Shown: positions 33,527 to 43,845, counted from the stretch's first letter. The stretch: 64,000 nucleotides of DNA from Edaphobacter flagellatus (GCF_025264665.1 NZ_CP073697.1:1674001-1738000), one strand, 5' to 3'. The notes: generated by a model from the letters alone, not told the origin. Translations and numbers: made by a program.

Positions 33527-35221
33527 TTACTGCTTCGCCTGCTCGACCAGTTCGGGAAGATGGCGATTGTGCGTGGCCTGCTGGTAGGCGTAGGCATAGC
33601 CCAGCAGATCGCCATCGTGCCAACGGATGCCGGAGATCTCGAGTCCGAATGGGAGACCGTTGGCGTAGAACCCTCCGGGGATGGAGACAGCGGGGACACC
33701 GATGCGGTTGACCCATCCGGTTTCGCTGTATGGGCCTGCTTTCGAGGCTCCGGGCAGGGTCTCGTCGTAGGTGGGGATCTGAAGGGCGGGGTACACGAAG
33801 CCGTCGAGATGCCACTTCTTCAACGTGTCCTCATAGATGGCGAGGGCCTCTTTCTGCGGTCCGTAGTAGTTGCTGTCGCGATTGGGATCGTTGTCGATGC
33901 TGCGTTGTTCAAGAGGCCCGCCGGTGTCTTTACCAGGGCGGATGCCACCGATCATGAAGGGAGGAAACTGCTGCCCGGTTGCGGACTCATACTCCGCAAC
34001 GGAGTGGTATGAGGAGGGGCCGAAGTCGCGGAGAAAGAGGTCGACGCCTTCGCGGCGATAGGGGCGGGTGTTCATGCGGCGCGCGGTGATGAAGAAACTT
34101 TCGGGTAGGATCTGTTTGTCGATGATGACAGTCGCACCGGCAGCGCGCATCTGGTCAATTGCTTTCATGAAGGCGGCGCGCGTTTCCGGAACGACACCGC
34201 CATCGAATGGTGGCGCGTCGGGCTGGCCACGATAGACAGACGGCGAACCTTCGAGAATGAACCAGGGGACAGCGAAGCGTTTGCCTTTGAGTGCGCCGGG
34301 GTTGAGGTATTTCGTATACGGTCCTCGTTCGGCTTTTGCAGAGGAGCCCTTCGTCCAGGGATCGAGCGGGTCTTCGGCCTGCATGACTTCGAGCGCGATG
34401 GCTGCGCTTGTGACATCGCGTGCGAGCGGGCCGGTGTTGTCGCGCAACCAGTCCAGAGGATGGATGCCTGCGATACTGGTGAGTCCGCGTGTGGGAAGGA
34501 AGCCGACGAGGCTGTTGTTGGCGGCAGGCTGGCGGATGGAATTGGCGGTATCGGTGCCGGTGCCGAGGACGGCGAAGTTTGCTGCGACGGCAGTGGCGGT
34601 TCCCCCTGAAGAGCCTCCTGGGGAGAAGCGTACGTCATAGGCGTCGCCGGTGCGTCCGCCGGCAGTGCTGATGTTGGTATCGCTGGCAGCGAAGTCGGGC
34701 ATGTTGGTTTGGCCAAGCAGGATGGCTCCAGCGTCGCGCAGGCGCCTGACGACGAGTGCGTCTTTAGGCGAGATCAACTGCTTGCCTTCGAAGGTGTATC
34801 CCTTCCATCCGGCACTGGTGAGCCACCCTTGAACGCTGGTGTTGGCTTTGATGACGATGGGGACGCCCCATAGCAGACCGTGCTTTTGGGAGGGAGGCTC
34901 GGCGTCTTCCTGCGCGGCGCGCGCGAGTGCTCCTTTTGCGTCGACATACAGGAGGGCGCGATATGTGCCGTCATAACGGGCGATGCGATCCAGATACCAC
35001 TGCGTGACCTGGGTTACGGTGTAACGGTGCTGCGCGTAGAGCTGATGCAGCCGAGGGACGGTGACCTCCATCAGGTCGCGATCCATGGCGGAGGGCGCAA
35101 CGTCCGGTGTTTTTTGCGCCGTAGCGGGGAGTGTGGTCGAGAGCAGGAACAGAGCCGCGACGATCGCGATCAACAGGTTTCTCCGGTTCCACAGACACCG
35201 ATTTCGCACAAAGCATTTCAT
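33527..35221 (-). CDS. Exported amidase-signature hydrolase
   Basis: 564 residues. A signal peptide (about 1-36, with hydrophobic LLIAIVAALFLLSTT and ending TATAQ) precedes an amidase-signature domain: the catalytic Lys in VPIVIKAN, the GGSSGG loop carrying one catalytic Ser, and TDTANSIRQPA carrying the nucleophile Ser. It hydrolyses an amide bond in the periplasm; the substrate is unknown. It is not GatA, because it is exported and there are no gatBC genes nearby. GGAGAGCGAAAG precedes the ATG. Divergent from the LacI-type regulator, which may control it. Confidence 0.92.
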   Translation of the reverse strand: MKCFVRNRCLWNRRNLLIAIVAALFLLSTTLPATAQKTPDVAPSAMDRDLMEVTVPRLHQLYAQHRYTVTQVTQWYLDRIARYDGTYRALLYVDAKGALARAAQEDAEPPSQKHGLLWGVPIVIKANTSVQGWLTSAGWKGYTFEGKQLISPKDALVVRRLRDAGAILLGQTNMPDFAASDTNISTAGGRTGDAYDVRFSPGGSSGGTATAVAANFAVLGTGTDTANSIRQPAANNSLVGFLPTRGLTSIAGIHPLDWLRDNTGPLARDVTSAAIALEVMQAEDPLDPWTKGSSAKAERGPYTKYLNPGALKGKRFAVPWFILEGSPSVYRGQPDAPPFDGGVVPETRAAFMKAIDQMRAAGATVIIDKQILPESFFITARRMNTRPYRREGVDLFLRDFGPSSYHSVAEYESATGQQFPPFMIGGIRPGKDTGGPLEQRSIDNDPNRDSNYYGPQKEALAIYEDTLKKWHLDGFVYPALQIPTYDETLPGASKAGPYSETGWVNRIGVPAVSIPGGFYANGLPFGLEISGIRWHDGDLLGYAYAYQQATHNRHLPELVEQAKQ

Positions 35222-35272
35222 CTTTCGCTCTCCTTCACAGGGCGATTGGCCATTCTTCGCTTGATCCCGATT

Positions 35273-35302
35273 GTCTGAAATTATCGCTCGCTTCTTTCAG
35301 AC
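35273..35302. promoter_or_regulatory. Inverted repeat between amidase and LacI genes
   Basis: GTCTGAAA (35273-35280) and TTTCAGAC (35295-35302), 8-base perfect arms 14 bases apart, in the 118-base gap between divergent genes. Centre-to-centre spacing of about two helical turns fits a dimeric regulator such as the adjacent LacI protein. Confidence 0.5.
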
Positions 35303-35339
35303 GTGTTGATAAGCTTGGACAGGAGCCGTCTGCGCTCGT

Positions 35340-36392
35340 ATGAAAAAACGCCCTTCTCCACCAGCACGTCCTCGTCAGGTCAGCCTAAAAATGCTAGGCG
35401 AATACCTGGGGCTAAGTCCATCGACCGTCTCGTTTGTGCTGAATAATACGCCGGGAAGAGCGATCCCTGAGGCCACGCGCATGCGCGTGCGAGAAGCAGC
35501 GCAGAAGTTCAACTATCACCCCAGCATGATCGCGCGCTCGCTGCAGGGGAAACGCATGCAGACGATCGGCATCCTTTTACCGGAGCTGGGTGAGGGATAT
35601 CACTCGCAGGTTCTTTCGGGAGTGGGTGATCTGCTGGTGCAGCGCGGGTATTTTTACTTCACGGTCCATCATCGCCATCGCAAAGACCTTGTCTCGACGT
35701 ATCCGAATCTGCTTGGACTGCGTGGAGTCGATGGCATTCTGGCGATCGATACACTGCTCGAGACGGCGCCTGCACTGCCGACTGTCACTGTAGCCGGGCA
35801 TACGACTCTTCCGGGGATCTCGAATGTTCTGCTGGATGAAGAACGCGGGGCGCGGCTCTCGCTGACACATTTGCGCAAGCTGGGGCATCAAAAGATTGCT
35901 TTTATGCATGGACAGCCGTTCAGCTCGGACGCGGATACGCGCTGGATCGCAACGCTAAAAGCGGCCAAAGAGTTGGGCGTAGAGATTCATGATGACCTGA
36001 TGATCTATCTCTCGAAGGATTCGCATTCGCCAGAGATCAGCTATCCGGGCATTCGCAAGCTGATTCAAAGCAAGCATGCGTTCACTGCGGTGCTCTGCTT
36101 CAACGATGTTTCGGCGATGGGAACGATACGCGCTCTGCATGAGGCCGGGTTGCGCGTGCCGGACGATGTGTCCGTTATAGGCTTCGATGATATTCAGTCT
36201 GCGGCTTACCAGATTCCGAGCCTTACGACGATTCGGCAGCCGCTGCAGCAGATGGGAAGTACTGCTGCGGAGATGCTGCTGAAGAAGCTGGCAGGAGAGG
36301 CGATTCCAGATGTGGTCCAGGTGGAGCCGGAGCTGATCATCCGCGAATCGACGGCCCCTGCGGCCCACAAAAAAGCAAAGACCATGCGATAG
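35340..36392 (+). CDS. LacI-family transcriptional regulator
   Basis: 350 residues with an N-terminal helix-turn-helix and hinge (LKMLGEYLGLSPSTVSFVLN, then NYHPSMIARSLQGKR) and a periplasmic-binding-protein-like sensor domain (about 72-335) with IGFDDIQSAAYQIPSLTTIRQP. LacI proteins are repressors or activators that bind sugars. It lies between the divergent amidase and a co-directional GH39 glycosidase whose start is 110 bases downstream, so a carbohydrate effector and control of the GH39/PF10091 genes is likely but inferred. Confidence 0.93.
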   Translation: MKKRPSPPARPRQVSLKMLGEYLGLSPSTVSFVLNNTPGRAIPEATRMRVREAAQKFNYHPSMIARSLQGKRMQTIGILLPELGEGYHSQVLSGVGDLLVQRGYFYFTVHHRHRKDLVSTYPNLLGLRGVDGILAIDTLLETAPALPTVTVAGHTTLPGISNVLLDEERGARLSLTHLRKLGHQKIAFMHGQPFSSDADTRWIATLKAAKELGVEIHDDLMIYLSKDSHSPEISYPGIRKLIQSKHAFTAVLCFNDVSAMGTIRALHEAGLRVPDDVSVIGFDDIQSAAYQIPSLTTIRQPLQQMGSTAAEMLLKKLAGEAIPDVVQVEPELIIRESTAPAAHKKAKTMR

Positions 36393-36502
36393 AAGATCGC
36401 TGATCTGGCTTAATGCTGCATCTAAATTGGCAGTGTTTTTTAACGACAGATCAACAGGAATTCAGCGTTCAAAGCATGATCAACTACTGTCCAGAAAATT
36501 TT

Positions 36503-38101
36503 ATGCGGAGACTCTATTCCGTTGCAGCTTACTTCCTATTAGGCGCTGTTCCCCTGCTTGCGCAGGGTCAGCGGGAGCAGCCGATTCTTATCGATGCGCA
36601 TGCAGAGGGCACACCCTTTCCTCATTTTTGGGAGACGATCTTCGGCTCGGGGAGGGCGATCCTTTCACTGCGCGATAGCTACCGGCGTGATCTGCAGGCG
36701 ACAAAAAAAGTGACAGCGATTAAAGCCGTACGCTTTCACGGCATCTTTATGGACGAGGTCGGTCTTTACGATCCTGACCGGCGCCCCATTCAGTTTGCGC
36801 AGATGAAAGATGCAACTGCGAGCTCGTCGACAAATACCGGGATTTATAACTTTTCGTACATCGATCAGATCTATGACGGTTTGCTGGATGAAGGTGTGAG
36901 ACCTTTTGTCGAGCTGAGTTTTATGCCGAAGAAACTGGCATCCGATCCGGCAGCTTTGCACGCGTTCTGGTACAAGCAGAATGTCTCGCCGCCGAAGGAT
37001 TATGCGCAATGGGACGCGATGATCGCAGCGTTTGCGAAGCATCTGGTGGAGCGCTACGGTATCGAGGAAGTTTCGCAGTGGTACTTCGAGGTTTGGAATG
37101 AGCCGAACATCGACTTCTGGGCGGGAAAGCCAGCGCAGGCGTCTTATTTTGAGCTGTACGACCATACGGCGAAGGCACTGAAGAGTGTCAGCGATCGGCT
37201 GCGTGTTGGTGGGCCCTCGACAGCACAGGCGGCGTGGACGGGAGAGTTTCTTCGCCACTGCAAAGAGAACAACGTACCAGTGGATTTCGCTTCCAGCCAT
37301 GTTTATGCGAACGACACGGCGAAGGATGTTTTCCATAGCGATGAAGTGATTCCTCGCGACCGCATGGTATGCCGCTCCGTTCGCAAAGTGCATGATGAGA
37401 TTGCCGCTTCGCCGCTGCCGTCGACTCCGCTCATCTTCAGCGAGTACAACGCCAGTTATGCCAATGAGCCGAATGTGACCGATACGATTTACATGGGACC
37501 ATGGCTCGCAACGACGATCAGTCAGTGCGATGGGCTTACGGAGGGGATGAGCTACTGGACCTTCTCAGACGTTTTTGAAGAACAGGGCGTGGTGCGAACT
37601 CCGTTTTACGGCGGATTCGGCATCCTTGCGGAAAACAATATTCCCAAGCCTGCTTATAACGCATTCGCCATGCTGCATGAACTGGGCGACAGACGGTTGC
37701 CGGTTGCATCGGACTCTGTACTTGCGACGCGGCGGCCTGATGGCGCACTTGCTATTGCGCTTTGGAATTATGCTCCGCCAGATGGAACGGGAGCCTCGTA
37801 TACGCCTCCGCCGGCGAGTCGCGGGCCGTCGAAGGTTTTTCATCTGCATCTTGCGGGAGTTGCGGCTACTGCGCAGGGTTCCCTTCTGCGTGTCGATGAG
37901 GACCACGGCAATGTGATCAAAGCCTATGATGCGATGGGCCGTCCTGCTTTTCCGTCGCGCGAACAGATTAAGAACCTTCGCGCGGCAGGACAGGCAGCGG
38001 CTCCCAAACAAATATCCTTACAGAACGGCGACCTGACGATCGAGGTTCCTCCACAGGGTCTGGCCGTTGTCATTGTCAGAAAGAACAGGACGGCGCGATA
38101 A
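36503..38101 (+). CDS. Secreted GH39-family glycosidase, second copy
   Basis: 532 residues from the ATG at 36503, which gives a proper signal peptide (RRLYSVAAYFLLGAVPLLAQ); an upstream ATG at 36413 would add 30 residues and hide it. Catalytic pair: Glu about 200 in FEVWNEPN and Glu about 314 in IFSEYNASY. It matches the protein of 20026-21534 along its whole length (for example GTPFPHFWE, DEVGLYD against DEVGVYN, SFMPKKLA), with an insertion of about 20 residues near position 95. Follows the LacI gene and precedes a PF10091 enzyme; the three may be one operon. Confidence 0.9.
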   Translation: MRRLYSVAAYFLLGAVPLLAQGQREQPILIDAHAEGTPFPHFWETIFGSGRAILSLRDSYRRDLQATKKVTAIKAVRFHGIFMDEVGLYDPDRRPIQFAQMKDATASSSTNTGIYNFSYIDQIYDGLLDEGVRPFVELSFMPKKLASDPAALHAFWYKQNVSPPKDYAQWDAMIAAFAKHLVERYGIEEVSQWYFEVWNEPNIDFWAGKPAQASYFELYDHTAKALKSVSDRLRVGGPSTAQAAWTGEFLRHCKENNVPVDFASSHVYANDTAKDVFHSDEVIPRDRMVCRSVRKVHDEIAASPLPSTPLIFSEYNASYANEPNVTDTIYMGPWLATTISQCDGLTEGMSYWTFSDVFEEQGVVRTPFYGGFGILAENNIPKPAYNAFAMLHELGDRRLPVASDSVLATRRPDGALAIALWNYAPPDGTGASYTPPPASRGPSKVFHLHLAGVAATAQGSLLRVDEDHGNVIKAYDAMGRPAFPSREQIKNLRAAGQAAAPKQISLQNGDLTIEVPPQGLAVVIVRKNRTAR

Positions 38102-38145
38102 ACTCGAGTGTCGATAGGTTTCAATCTCCTGATGGTGGCTTCTGC

Positions 38146-39462
38146 ATGAGGGCTGGCCCGACACACGGTATCACGCGTCGCGAAGCAACTCGTCTGCTTG
38201 CGGGCACATTCGCAGGTTTGTCCGTGCCTCAGTTTGCCAGCCAACCGCTGTTCGCAGAACCGCATCCGACGCAACTGAATGAGGCCGATGCGGCGTTCCT
38301 TGATGAGATGGTGCGCCAGGCGTGCCTCTATTTTTACGAGCAAGCTGATCCCGCAACAGGGCAGGTGCTGGACCGGGCGAATAATCGAACTACCAATGGG
38401 CAGATGGATTCACGCTTTGCTTCCAGCATTGCAGCAACGGGCTTCGGACTTACGGCACTCTGCATCGCAGACAGCCGCCGCTATTTTCCTACCGATAAAA
38501 TTCGCCGGCGCGTGCTCGCAACGCTGCAGTTCCATCTACGGCCGATGCCGACGGAGCATGGCTTTTACTATCACTTCAACGATGTGAAGACGGGCCTTCC
38601 TCTTTTGAATATCGAGGTGTCGCCGATCGACACGGCAATTCTGCTTTGCGGAGTTCTGACCTGCCGCGCTTATTTCAAGGACGCGAAGATCACGGACCTC
38701 GCAACGCAGATCTACAACCGGGTCGACTGGCCCTGGATGCTGAACAACAGCAAGACATTCGCGCTTGGCTGGCTTCCGGCGACCGGATTTCTTTCGCAGC
38801 ATTGGGACCACTATGCCGAGATGATGATGCTGTATCTGCTGGCTATTGGCTCGCCGACGCATCCGATCGACCCCTCGTACTGGAATAACTTTTCCCGGCC
38901 GCGTGTGCGATTCGACAAGTTCAACTTCATCAGCGGACACGATCCTCTATTTATTCATCTCTACTCGCATGCGTGGTTTGACTTCTACAGGAAGCGCGAT
39001 GCGTACACGGATTACTTCGCGAACTCCGTTCTGGCGGTACGAGCGCACAAGGCCTTCTGCCTCGGCCTGAATCGTGGATACAGCGAAGACTACTGGGGCA
39101 TTACAGCATCGGACTGGATACATGGCTACACCGCGTGGGGAGGCCCACCGCTGATGGGTCCCATCGACGGATCCGTTGTTCCGTGCGCGACGGCAGGCTC
39201 GTTGCCTTTTTTAGCGAAAGACTGTTTGCGCGTTCTTCGTTCGCTCAAAGCGAAATATGGAGAGTATGCCTGGGGGCGCTATGGGCCATGCGATGCTTTG
39301 CACCCTAGTCTGTCGTGGTATGACGCCGATGTTCTGGGTATCGACCTTGGAATCAGCCTGCTAATGGCAGAGAATCTGCGCACGAGTTTTGTGTGGAAGA
39401 CCTTTATGCAGAACGCCGAAACGACAAAGGCCATGAAGCTGGCGGGGTTCCGCAGTTATTGA
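38146..39462 (+). CDS. Exported PF10091-family glycoside hydrolase
   Basis: 438 residues. The N terminus has a twin-arginine-like signal (ITRREATRLLAGTFAGLS). The rest is an (alpha/alpha)6-type domain with YYHFNDVKTGLPLLNIEVS, LGWLPATGFL, and YSEDYWGITASDWIHGY, the landmarks of PF10091 (annotated glucoamylase; family GH144 members include endo-beta-1,2-glucanases). The convergent gene carries the same domain at its C terminus and is a beta-1,2-glucan synthase relative, which strengthens beta-1,2-glucan as candidate substrate. That substrate is an inference. It lies 44 bases after the GH39 gene. Confidence 0.85.
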   Translation: MRAGPTHGITRREATRLLAGTFAGLSVPQFASQPLFAEPHPTQLNEADAAFLDEMVRQACLYFYEQADPATGQVLDRANNRTTNGQMDSRFASSIAATGFGLTALCIADSRRYFPTDKIRRRVLATLQFHLRPMPTEHGFYYHFNDVKTGLPLLNIEVSPIDTAILLCGVLTCRAYFKDAKITDLATQIYNRVDWPWMLNNSKTFALGWLPATGFLSQHWDHYAEMMMLYLLAIGSPTHPIDPSYWNNFSRPRVRFDKFNFISGHDPLFIHLYSHAWFDFYRKRDAYTDYFANSVLAVRAHKAFCLGLNRGYSEDYWGITASDWIHGYTAWGGPPLMGPIDGSVVPCATAGSLPFLAKDCLRVLRSLKAKYGEYAWGRYGPCDALHPSLSWYDADVLGIDLGISLLMAENLRTSFVWKTFMQNAETTKAMKLAGFRSY

Positions 39463-39469
39463 TTTCTAT

Positions 39470-39495
39470 GCAGCTACACCTCAAGATGTAGCTGC
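39470..39495. terminator. Hairpin between convergent genes
   Basis: Arms GCAGCTACA / TGTAGCTGC with an 8-base loop, overlapping the stop of the NdvB-like gene; moderately T-rich downstream on the plus strand (AATCTTTG). Confidence 0.55.
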
Positions 39496-42400
39496 AATCT
39501 TTGCGGGAGCGGCTTCTTCCAGAGCTTCGCGCGACTGCTTGCTCAGCGGCTTTTCATGCAGCAAAAGTTCTGTAGCACGCACAATCGCGTTTGCATGGAA
39601 CCACCGCTGGAAACATGAATCGCGCAGAAGGTTAGCCAAGGCCAGCAGGCTCATTCCCTGATGGTGGGCCATCCATGAGCGCACGAGCTGCGGCTCGCGC
39701 CCTTCGGTGTAATCGATGGCTTCGTAAAAGCCGTAGTCGCCAACCCAATTCATCGATTCCATGCGCCGAAGATTTTCAATCGCAGCATCGCGCAGCATCG
39801 GTAACGCTAAAAACGTGGAATAGGGCGAGATGACCGGACCGTCCTGCGCTCCGTATTTAAGTGCAAGCTGTGGAATGCCCCAGGCCTGGTATCCATATCT
39901 CCCAGCTGGATCCGTTTGGGCAAAACCAGACTCCGAGATGCCCCAGGGAATATGTTTTACATGATCGCGCTGAATGCGCACGGCGGACTCAAGCGACCTT
40001 GTGATCAATGTATTGGCGTAAGACCGCATCCAGAGCGCAGGCATCATGTACTCGAACATGGTTCCAGTCCATGAGACCAGACATGCGCGTCCTTTGACCA
40101 AAACATGCGATCGATCGAGCTTGAACCATGACTCCTGATCGATATCTCCCTTGGCTACTGCAAGAAAGAAAGCCATGCGGGCCTCGGATGCCAGCAGATC
40201 GTAGCAAGCGTTGTACAGCTGGCCGGAGACGCCGTCATACCCGATTGAGAGAAGCTTTCGCGATTCGACCAGAAGAAACCCATACTGCATGGCATTTGCG
40301 TAACGATCGGCACGCTCGGCAATCTCCAGAAGATTATGGATGAGCTTTGTGAGCCGCTCTCGCGCCGATGGCAACAGAGATCGCAACTCAGCCGCAAGCG
40401 GGCCCAGATCGGAGCCATCCGCATTTACTCCGGAGAATTCGGCTAGTCGGCGCTCCAGTTCTGCAACAAATTTTGCGCTTCCACCTACCGCAGGAATCTT
40501 GTGAATCTCGGCGAGTGAAGCGTGATGCAACAACACGCTGAACTTCGCATCGAGCCAGGGTGCATAGGATTCGATGAATGCTGCCCCTTTTTCTCGTGAG
40601 CGACGGCGTTCCTCGTCAACCCAATCTCCCGCTTTGCTCTTCGCACCAAACACCTGTTGCCGCAAAACTTCTTCTCGCAAAAGGGGTGATTTCAGCAGGT
40701 CTAACGTACCGGCGTGCAGCGAATAAAAAGAAGCAGCGAGATTTCCGCTATCTACGGCAGAGACAATCTTCGGCATGATCGGCTCCAGCCGTTCGATGTC
40801 GTACCAGTTATAGATGTGGCCGTTCATCTTCTCGAGGCGCTCATAGGTGTTCAGCGTGCCAAGCGTTGCCTCAGCGAATGCATCGAGCGTAATGAAGTTA
40901 AACTCGCAGGCTGCTTGCCGCGCGTTGAGAAGCATTCCAAGGTTCGTCGGCGAAAGCTTCCTCACCTGGAATGTGCCAGACTCTTCGACATTGTCAGGAA
41001 TCAGCCAGTGATTTTCGGGGCCTCCGAATTCAGCGAAATAGCGCCAGATTAACAGGGCCTGCCTCTCCAGAAATTCCCGGTCAACAGCCTTCAGCGGTCC
41101 TTCTTCGGAGCGAGGTGATGAGTTCAACCATGAAGCGACCGCGGGGGCGAGCGCCCACAGGATCAGTACAGGAGCGGCAGCGAGCAGCGCCTGCGGTCTT
41201 GCCAGAAGGAGACCTAAAGCAATCGTCAAAGCGATGACGGGTGAGAGCTTCAGGTACATATCGAGTGAACCGCGCTTGCTCCCTGATTCAGACTGAGCGG
41301 CAGTTTCCCAATCCAGCAGGTTCCTCCCCGAAAGATAGGTTCGGCTGAGCGAGCGGATGATGGCATCGAGCGAGAGCAACATGTGATGCGGAAGAAAGAT
41401 CAGATTCAGCAGCGTGATGCCGAGTGACGACCACAACGTTGCGAATGCATCACGCAACACCGCCAGGCTTCCATTGAATACGGCTCGAATGAAGTTGAAG
41501 CCGAACTGAATGATTCCCGGGAGCAATACCAGCAACAGTACGGTTGCGGTCCAATACATGGGGCCGCCGGGCAGAAAAAACCAGCCGAAGACGAATAACA
41601 GAAAAGCTACCGGCTCAATCAGGCTGCGACGCAGATTATCCAGAATTTTCCAGCGTGAGATGGTACTGATGGGATTGGGAACGATGCGTCCGTATTCATC
41701 GGGCACGGAGTTGAAGAGCCAGCGAAGAATCTGCCAATCACCGCGCAGCCAGCGATGTTTACGTCGCGTGTGCGCCGAATAATGCGACGGGTAATCGTCA
41801 ATGACTTCGATATCCGACACCAGACCGGCACGCGCGTAGGCCCCCTCGATCAGATCGTGCGAAAGCAGAGCGTTTCGCGGGAACCGGTGATCGAGCACCT
41901 GATGGAATGCGTTCAGATCATAGATGCCTTTGCCTGTGAAGATACCCTCGCCGAAGAGATCCTGGTAAGCGTCGGAGACGGCACGAGCATAGACATCGAA
42001 ACCTGTCTCTCCAGAGTAGAGAGCCGCGAGACGTGAGCGCGATGCCGACGAGACACTGACGCCGACTCGCGGTTGCAGAATGCCATATCCAGCTGTGACG
42101 ATGCGCAGACGTGGATGGATGATCGCACGATTCAGCGGATGCGCCATCGTCCCCACCATGCGGGCGGCTGTTCCTCGAGGGAGTTGCGTATCTGAATCCA
42201 GCGTAATGACGTAGTGAATGCGCTCCAGCGTAGCGAGCGGACCGACTTTTCGGGGAAAGCTGTCCAGTTCGCCAAGAAGTAGCTTATTAAGATCAAGCAG
42301 CTTGCCGCGCTTACGTTCCCACCCCATCCATGCGCCTTGACGCGAGTTAAACACGCGATGCCGGTGCAGGAGAAAGAATGATCCGCCTTTACGTCCTGCA

Positions 42401-43845
42401 TACTTTTTGTTCAACGTAGTAATCGCACGCGCCGCCATATCCACGAGAGGACCCTCGTCCGGATCGAGCGGGCGTATGGAGGTATCGGGAAGATCGGTCA
42501 ATAGAGCGAAATGCAGGTTTGGATCTTCATTGCACAGATAGCGCGCTTCCAGCTCTTCCAGCAGCTCTTCCACCTGGCGTTCATGCAATAGCAGGGTTGG
42601 AACAACGACGAGGGCCGCTGCATCACTCGGAATACCCTTTGAGAAATCGAGTTTCGGCAGTGCTTCTGTCTTCATGAGGGCGGAGATACTTCCGTTCACA
42701 AGATCAACGGCGCCCTGCGTTGCAGGCAACATTGCCAGGAGAAGCGCTGCCATAACAGACCAGAAATCGTTATGGGGCACCAGAGGCAGAATGATTGCGG
42801 TAATCAGCAACAAGGCCAGCACAAAGGTGCCGAGGATATAGAACTCCTCGCTGTAGCTGCGCACAATATCTCGCAAGCGTTCGAGCGCAGGAGGATGATA
42901 GCCAATACGCGCCTTCAGTTCGCGCAGGCCTTCAGCCATCAGATAATAGCCAATGTGCGATTTACGCAGGGCCATCGTCGCATCGTCGTGGCTGGCTCGC
43001 GAGGCCATATGCGCAAGGTCCAGAGCGACCTGGGTTGTTTGCAGCTCACTGGTATCCGCATGACGTGCAAGCTCGGCTACACGCAGCTGATAGGCTGCGC
43101 GCGTCTCCTCTTCCATCGAGGCATAAACACCTGCGGGATCCTGACGAAGCACGGCATCGAATGCAATCAGCGGCTCCAGAACCTCGTGCCATTCTGTCTG
43201 ATTCAGACGCCTCAGGCTATGGATTGGAGCGGAGAATGGCGACTGCTCTATGGGAGGCATCTGGCCGCTTGCAAAAACCTCTTCGGCGCGATTGAGTATG
43301 AACTCCAGTTGCGCCAGCTTCAAAGCGTCCGGCAACAGTTGAATCTCGCGTAGCGTCAGCGCTTCATGTCGCTGGAACTGATCGATCAAGGCTGTCAGCG
43401 ATTTCGTGGACCAGATTCCATCTGCGCTCGCAATATAACCTCTGGCTACATGAATCACTCTAGGCAGATTTCCTGTGGGCGGCAGGTTCACGAAGGGTAA
43501 TTTCGCAAACATCTCCTTGCCACCGCTGCCCCGCGGAACAACAGACTCAAACATCCGTGTGCTCTCGACCAGCTCCAGCTTCGGTGTCAGCTCAGTTGTT
43601 GAAGTGCCGATCTTCCACTGAGGTGCCGACTTGCTCAAGCGAGACTGCAAGCCTTCCAGATAACGCACGAGATCTTCGCTGCTCTCGACAGAACCGCCGG
43701 ATCGCAACCTTTGCGCAAGCTCGTCGCCTGCTCGGCGCAGATCCGCCTCAGACGTAACCGGTTCTTCCGGGAGCCCCGCGGACGCCGTCTCCTGCACAGG
43801 AGCCGTTAGCGGCGAGGTATGCGTATCTTCTGAGGACAACGCCAT
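39481..43845 (-). CDS. NdvB-like glucan synthase lacking the phosphorylase end
   Basis: 1454 residues, about half of NdvB/ChvB/Cgs. In order: soluble N terminus (1-330), membrane helices (about 335-390), a GT84-type transferase core (about 400-730) with LDSDTQLPRG (about 549-558) and HRWLRGDWQ (about 698-706), more helices (about 740-830 and 870-905), and a PF10091/GH189-like domain (about 1200-1420: WGISESGFAQTDPAGRYGY, MAHHQGMSLLAL). The C-terminal GH94 phosphorylase of full NdvB, which sets chain length, is missing; the frame simply ends, with no remnant downstream. Likely makes beta-1,2-glucan. It follows an ABC exporter gene after a 44-base gap. Confidence 0.82.
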   Translation of the reverse strand: MALSSEDTHTSPLTAPVQETASAGLPEEPVTSEADLRRAGDELAQRLRSGGSVESSEDLVRYLEGLQSRLSKSAPQWKIGTSTTELTPKLELVESTRMFESVVPRGSGGKEMFAKLPFVNLPPTGNLPRVIHVARGYIASADGIWSTKSLTALIDQFQRHEALTLREIQLLPDALKLAQLEFILNRAEEVFASGQMPPIEQSPFSAPIHSLRRLNQTEWHEVLEPLIAFDAVLRQDPAGVYASMEEETRAAYQLRVAELARHADTSELQTTQVALDLAHMASRASHDDATMALRKSHIGYYLMAEGLRELKARIGYHPPALERLRDIVRSYSEEFYILGTFVLALLLITAIILPLVPHNDFWSVMAALLLAMLPATQGAVDLVNGSISALMKTEALPKLDFSKGIPSDAAALVVVPTLLLHERQVEELLEELEARYLCNEDPNLHFALLTDLPDTSIRPLDPDEGPLVDMAARAITTLNKKYAGRKGGSFFLLHRHRVFNSRQGAWMGWERKRGKLLDLNKLLLGELDSFPRKVGPLATLERIHYVITLDSDTQLPRGTAARMVGTMAHPLNRAIIHPRLRIVTAGYGILQPRVGVSVSSASRSRLAALYSGETGFDVYARAVSDAYQDLFGEGIFTGKGIYDLNAFHQVLDHRFPRNALLSHDLIEGAYARAGLVSDIEVIDDYPSHYSAHTRRKHRWLRGDWQILRWLFNSVPDEYGRIVPNPISTISRWKILDNLRRSLIEPVAFLLFVFGWFFLPGGPMYWTATVLLLVLLPGIIQFGFNFIRAVFNGSLAVLRDAFATLWSSLGITLLNLIFLPHHMLLSLDAIIRSLSRTYLSGRNLLDWETAAQSESGSKRGSLDMYLKLSPVIALTIALGLLLARPQALLAAAPVLILWALAPAVASWLNSSPRSEEGPLKAVDREFLERQALLIWRYFAEFGGPENHWLIPDNVEESGTFQVRKLSPTNLGMLLNARQAACEFNFITLDAFAEATLGTLNTYERLEKMNGHIYNWYDIERLEPIMPKIVSAVDSGNLAASFYSLHAGTLDLLKSPLLREEVLRQQVFGAKSKAGDWVDEERRRSREKGAAFIESYAPWLDAKFSVLLHHASLAEIHKIPAVGGSAKFVAELERRLAEFSGVNADGSDLGPLAAELRSLLPSARERLTKLIHNLLEIAERADRYANAMQYGFLLVESRKLLSIGYDGVSGQLYNACYDLLASEARMAFFLAVAKGDIDQESWFKLDRSHVLVKGRACLVSWTGTMFEYMMPALWMRSYANTLITRSLESAVRIQRDHVKHIPWGISESGFAQTDPAGRYGYQAWGIPQLALKYGAQDGPVISPYSTFLALPMLRDAAIENLRRMESMNWVGDYGFYEAIDYTEGREPQLVRSWMAHHQGMSLLALANLLRDSCFQRWFHANAIVRATELLLHEKPLSKQSREALEEAAPAKIAATS

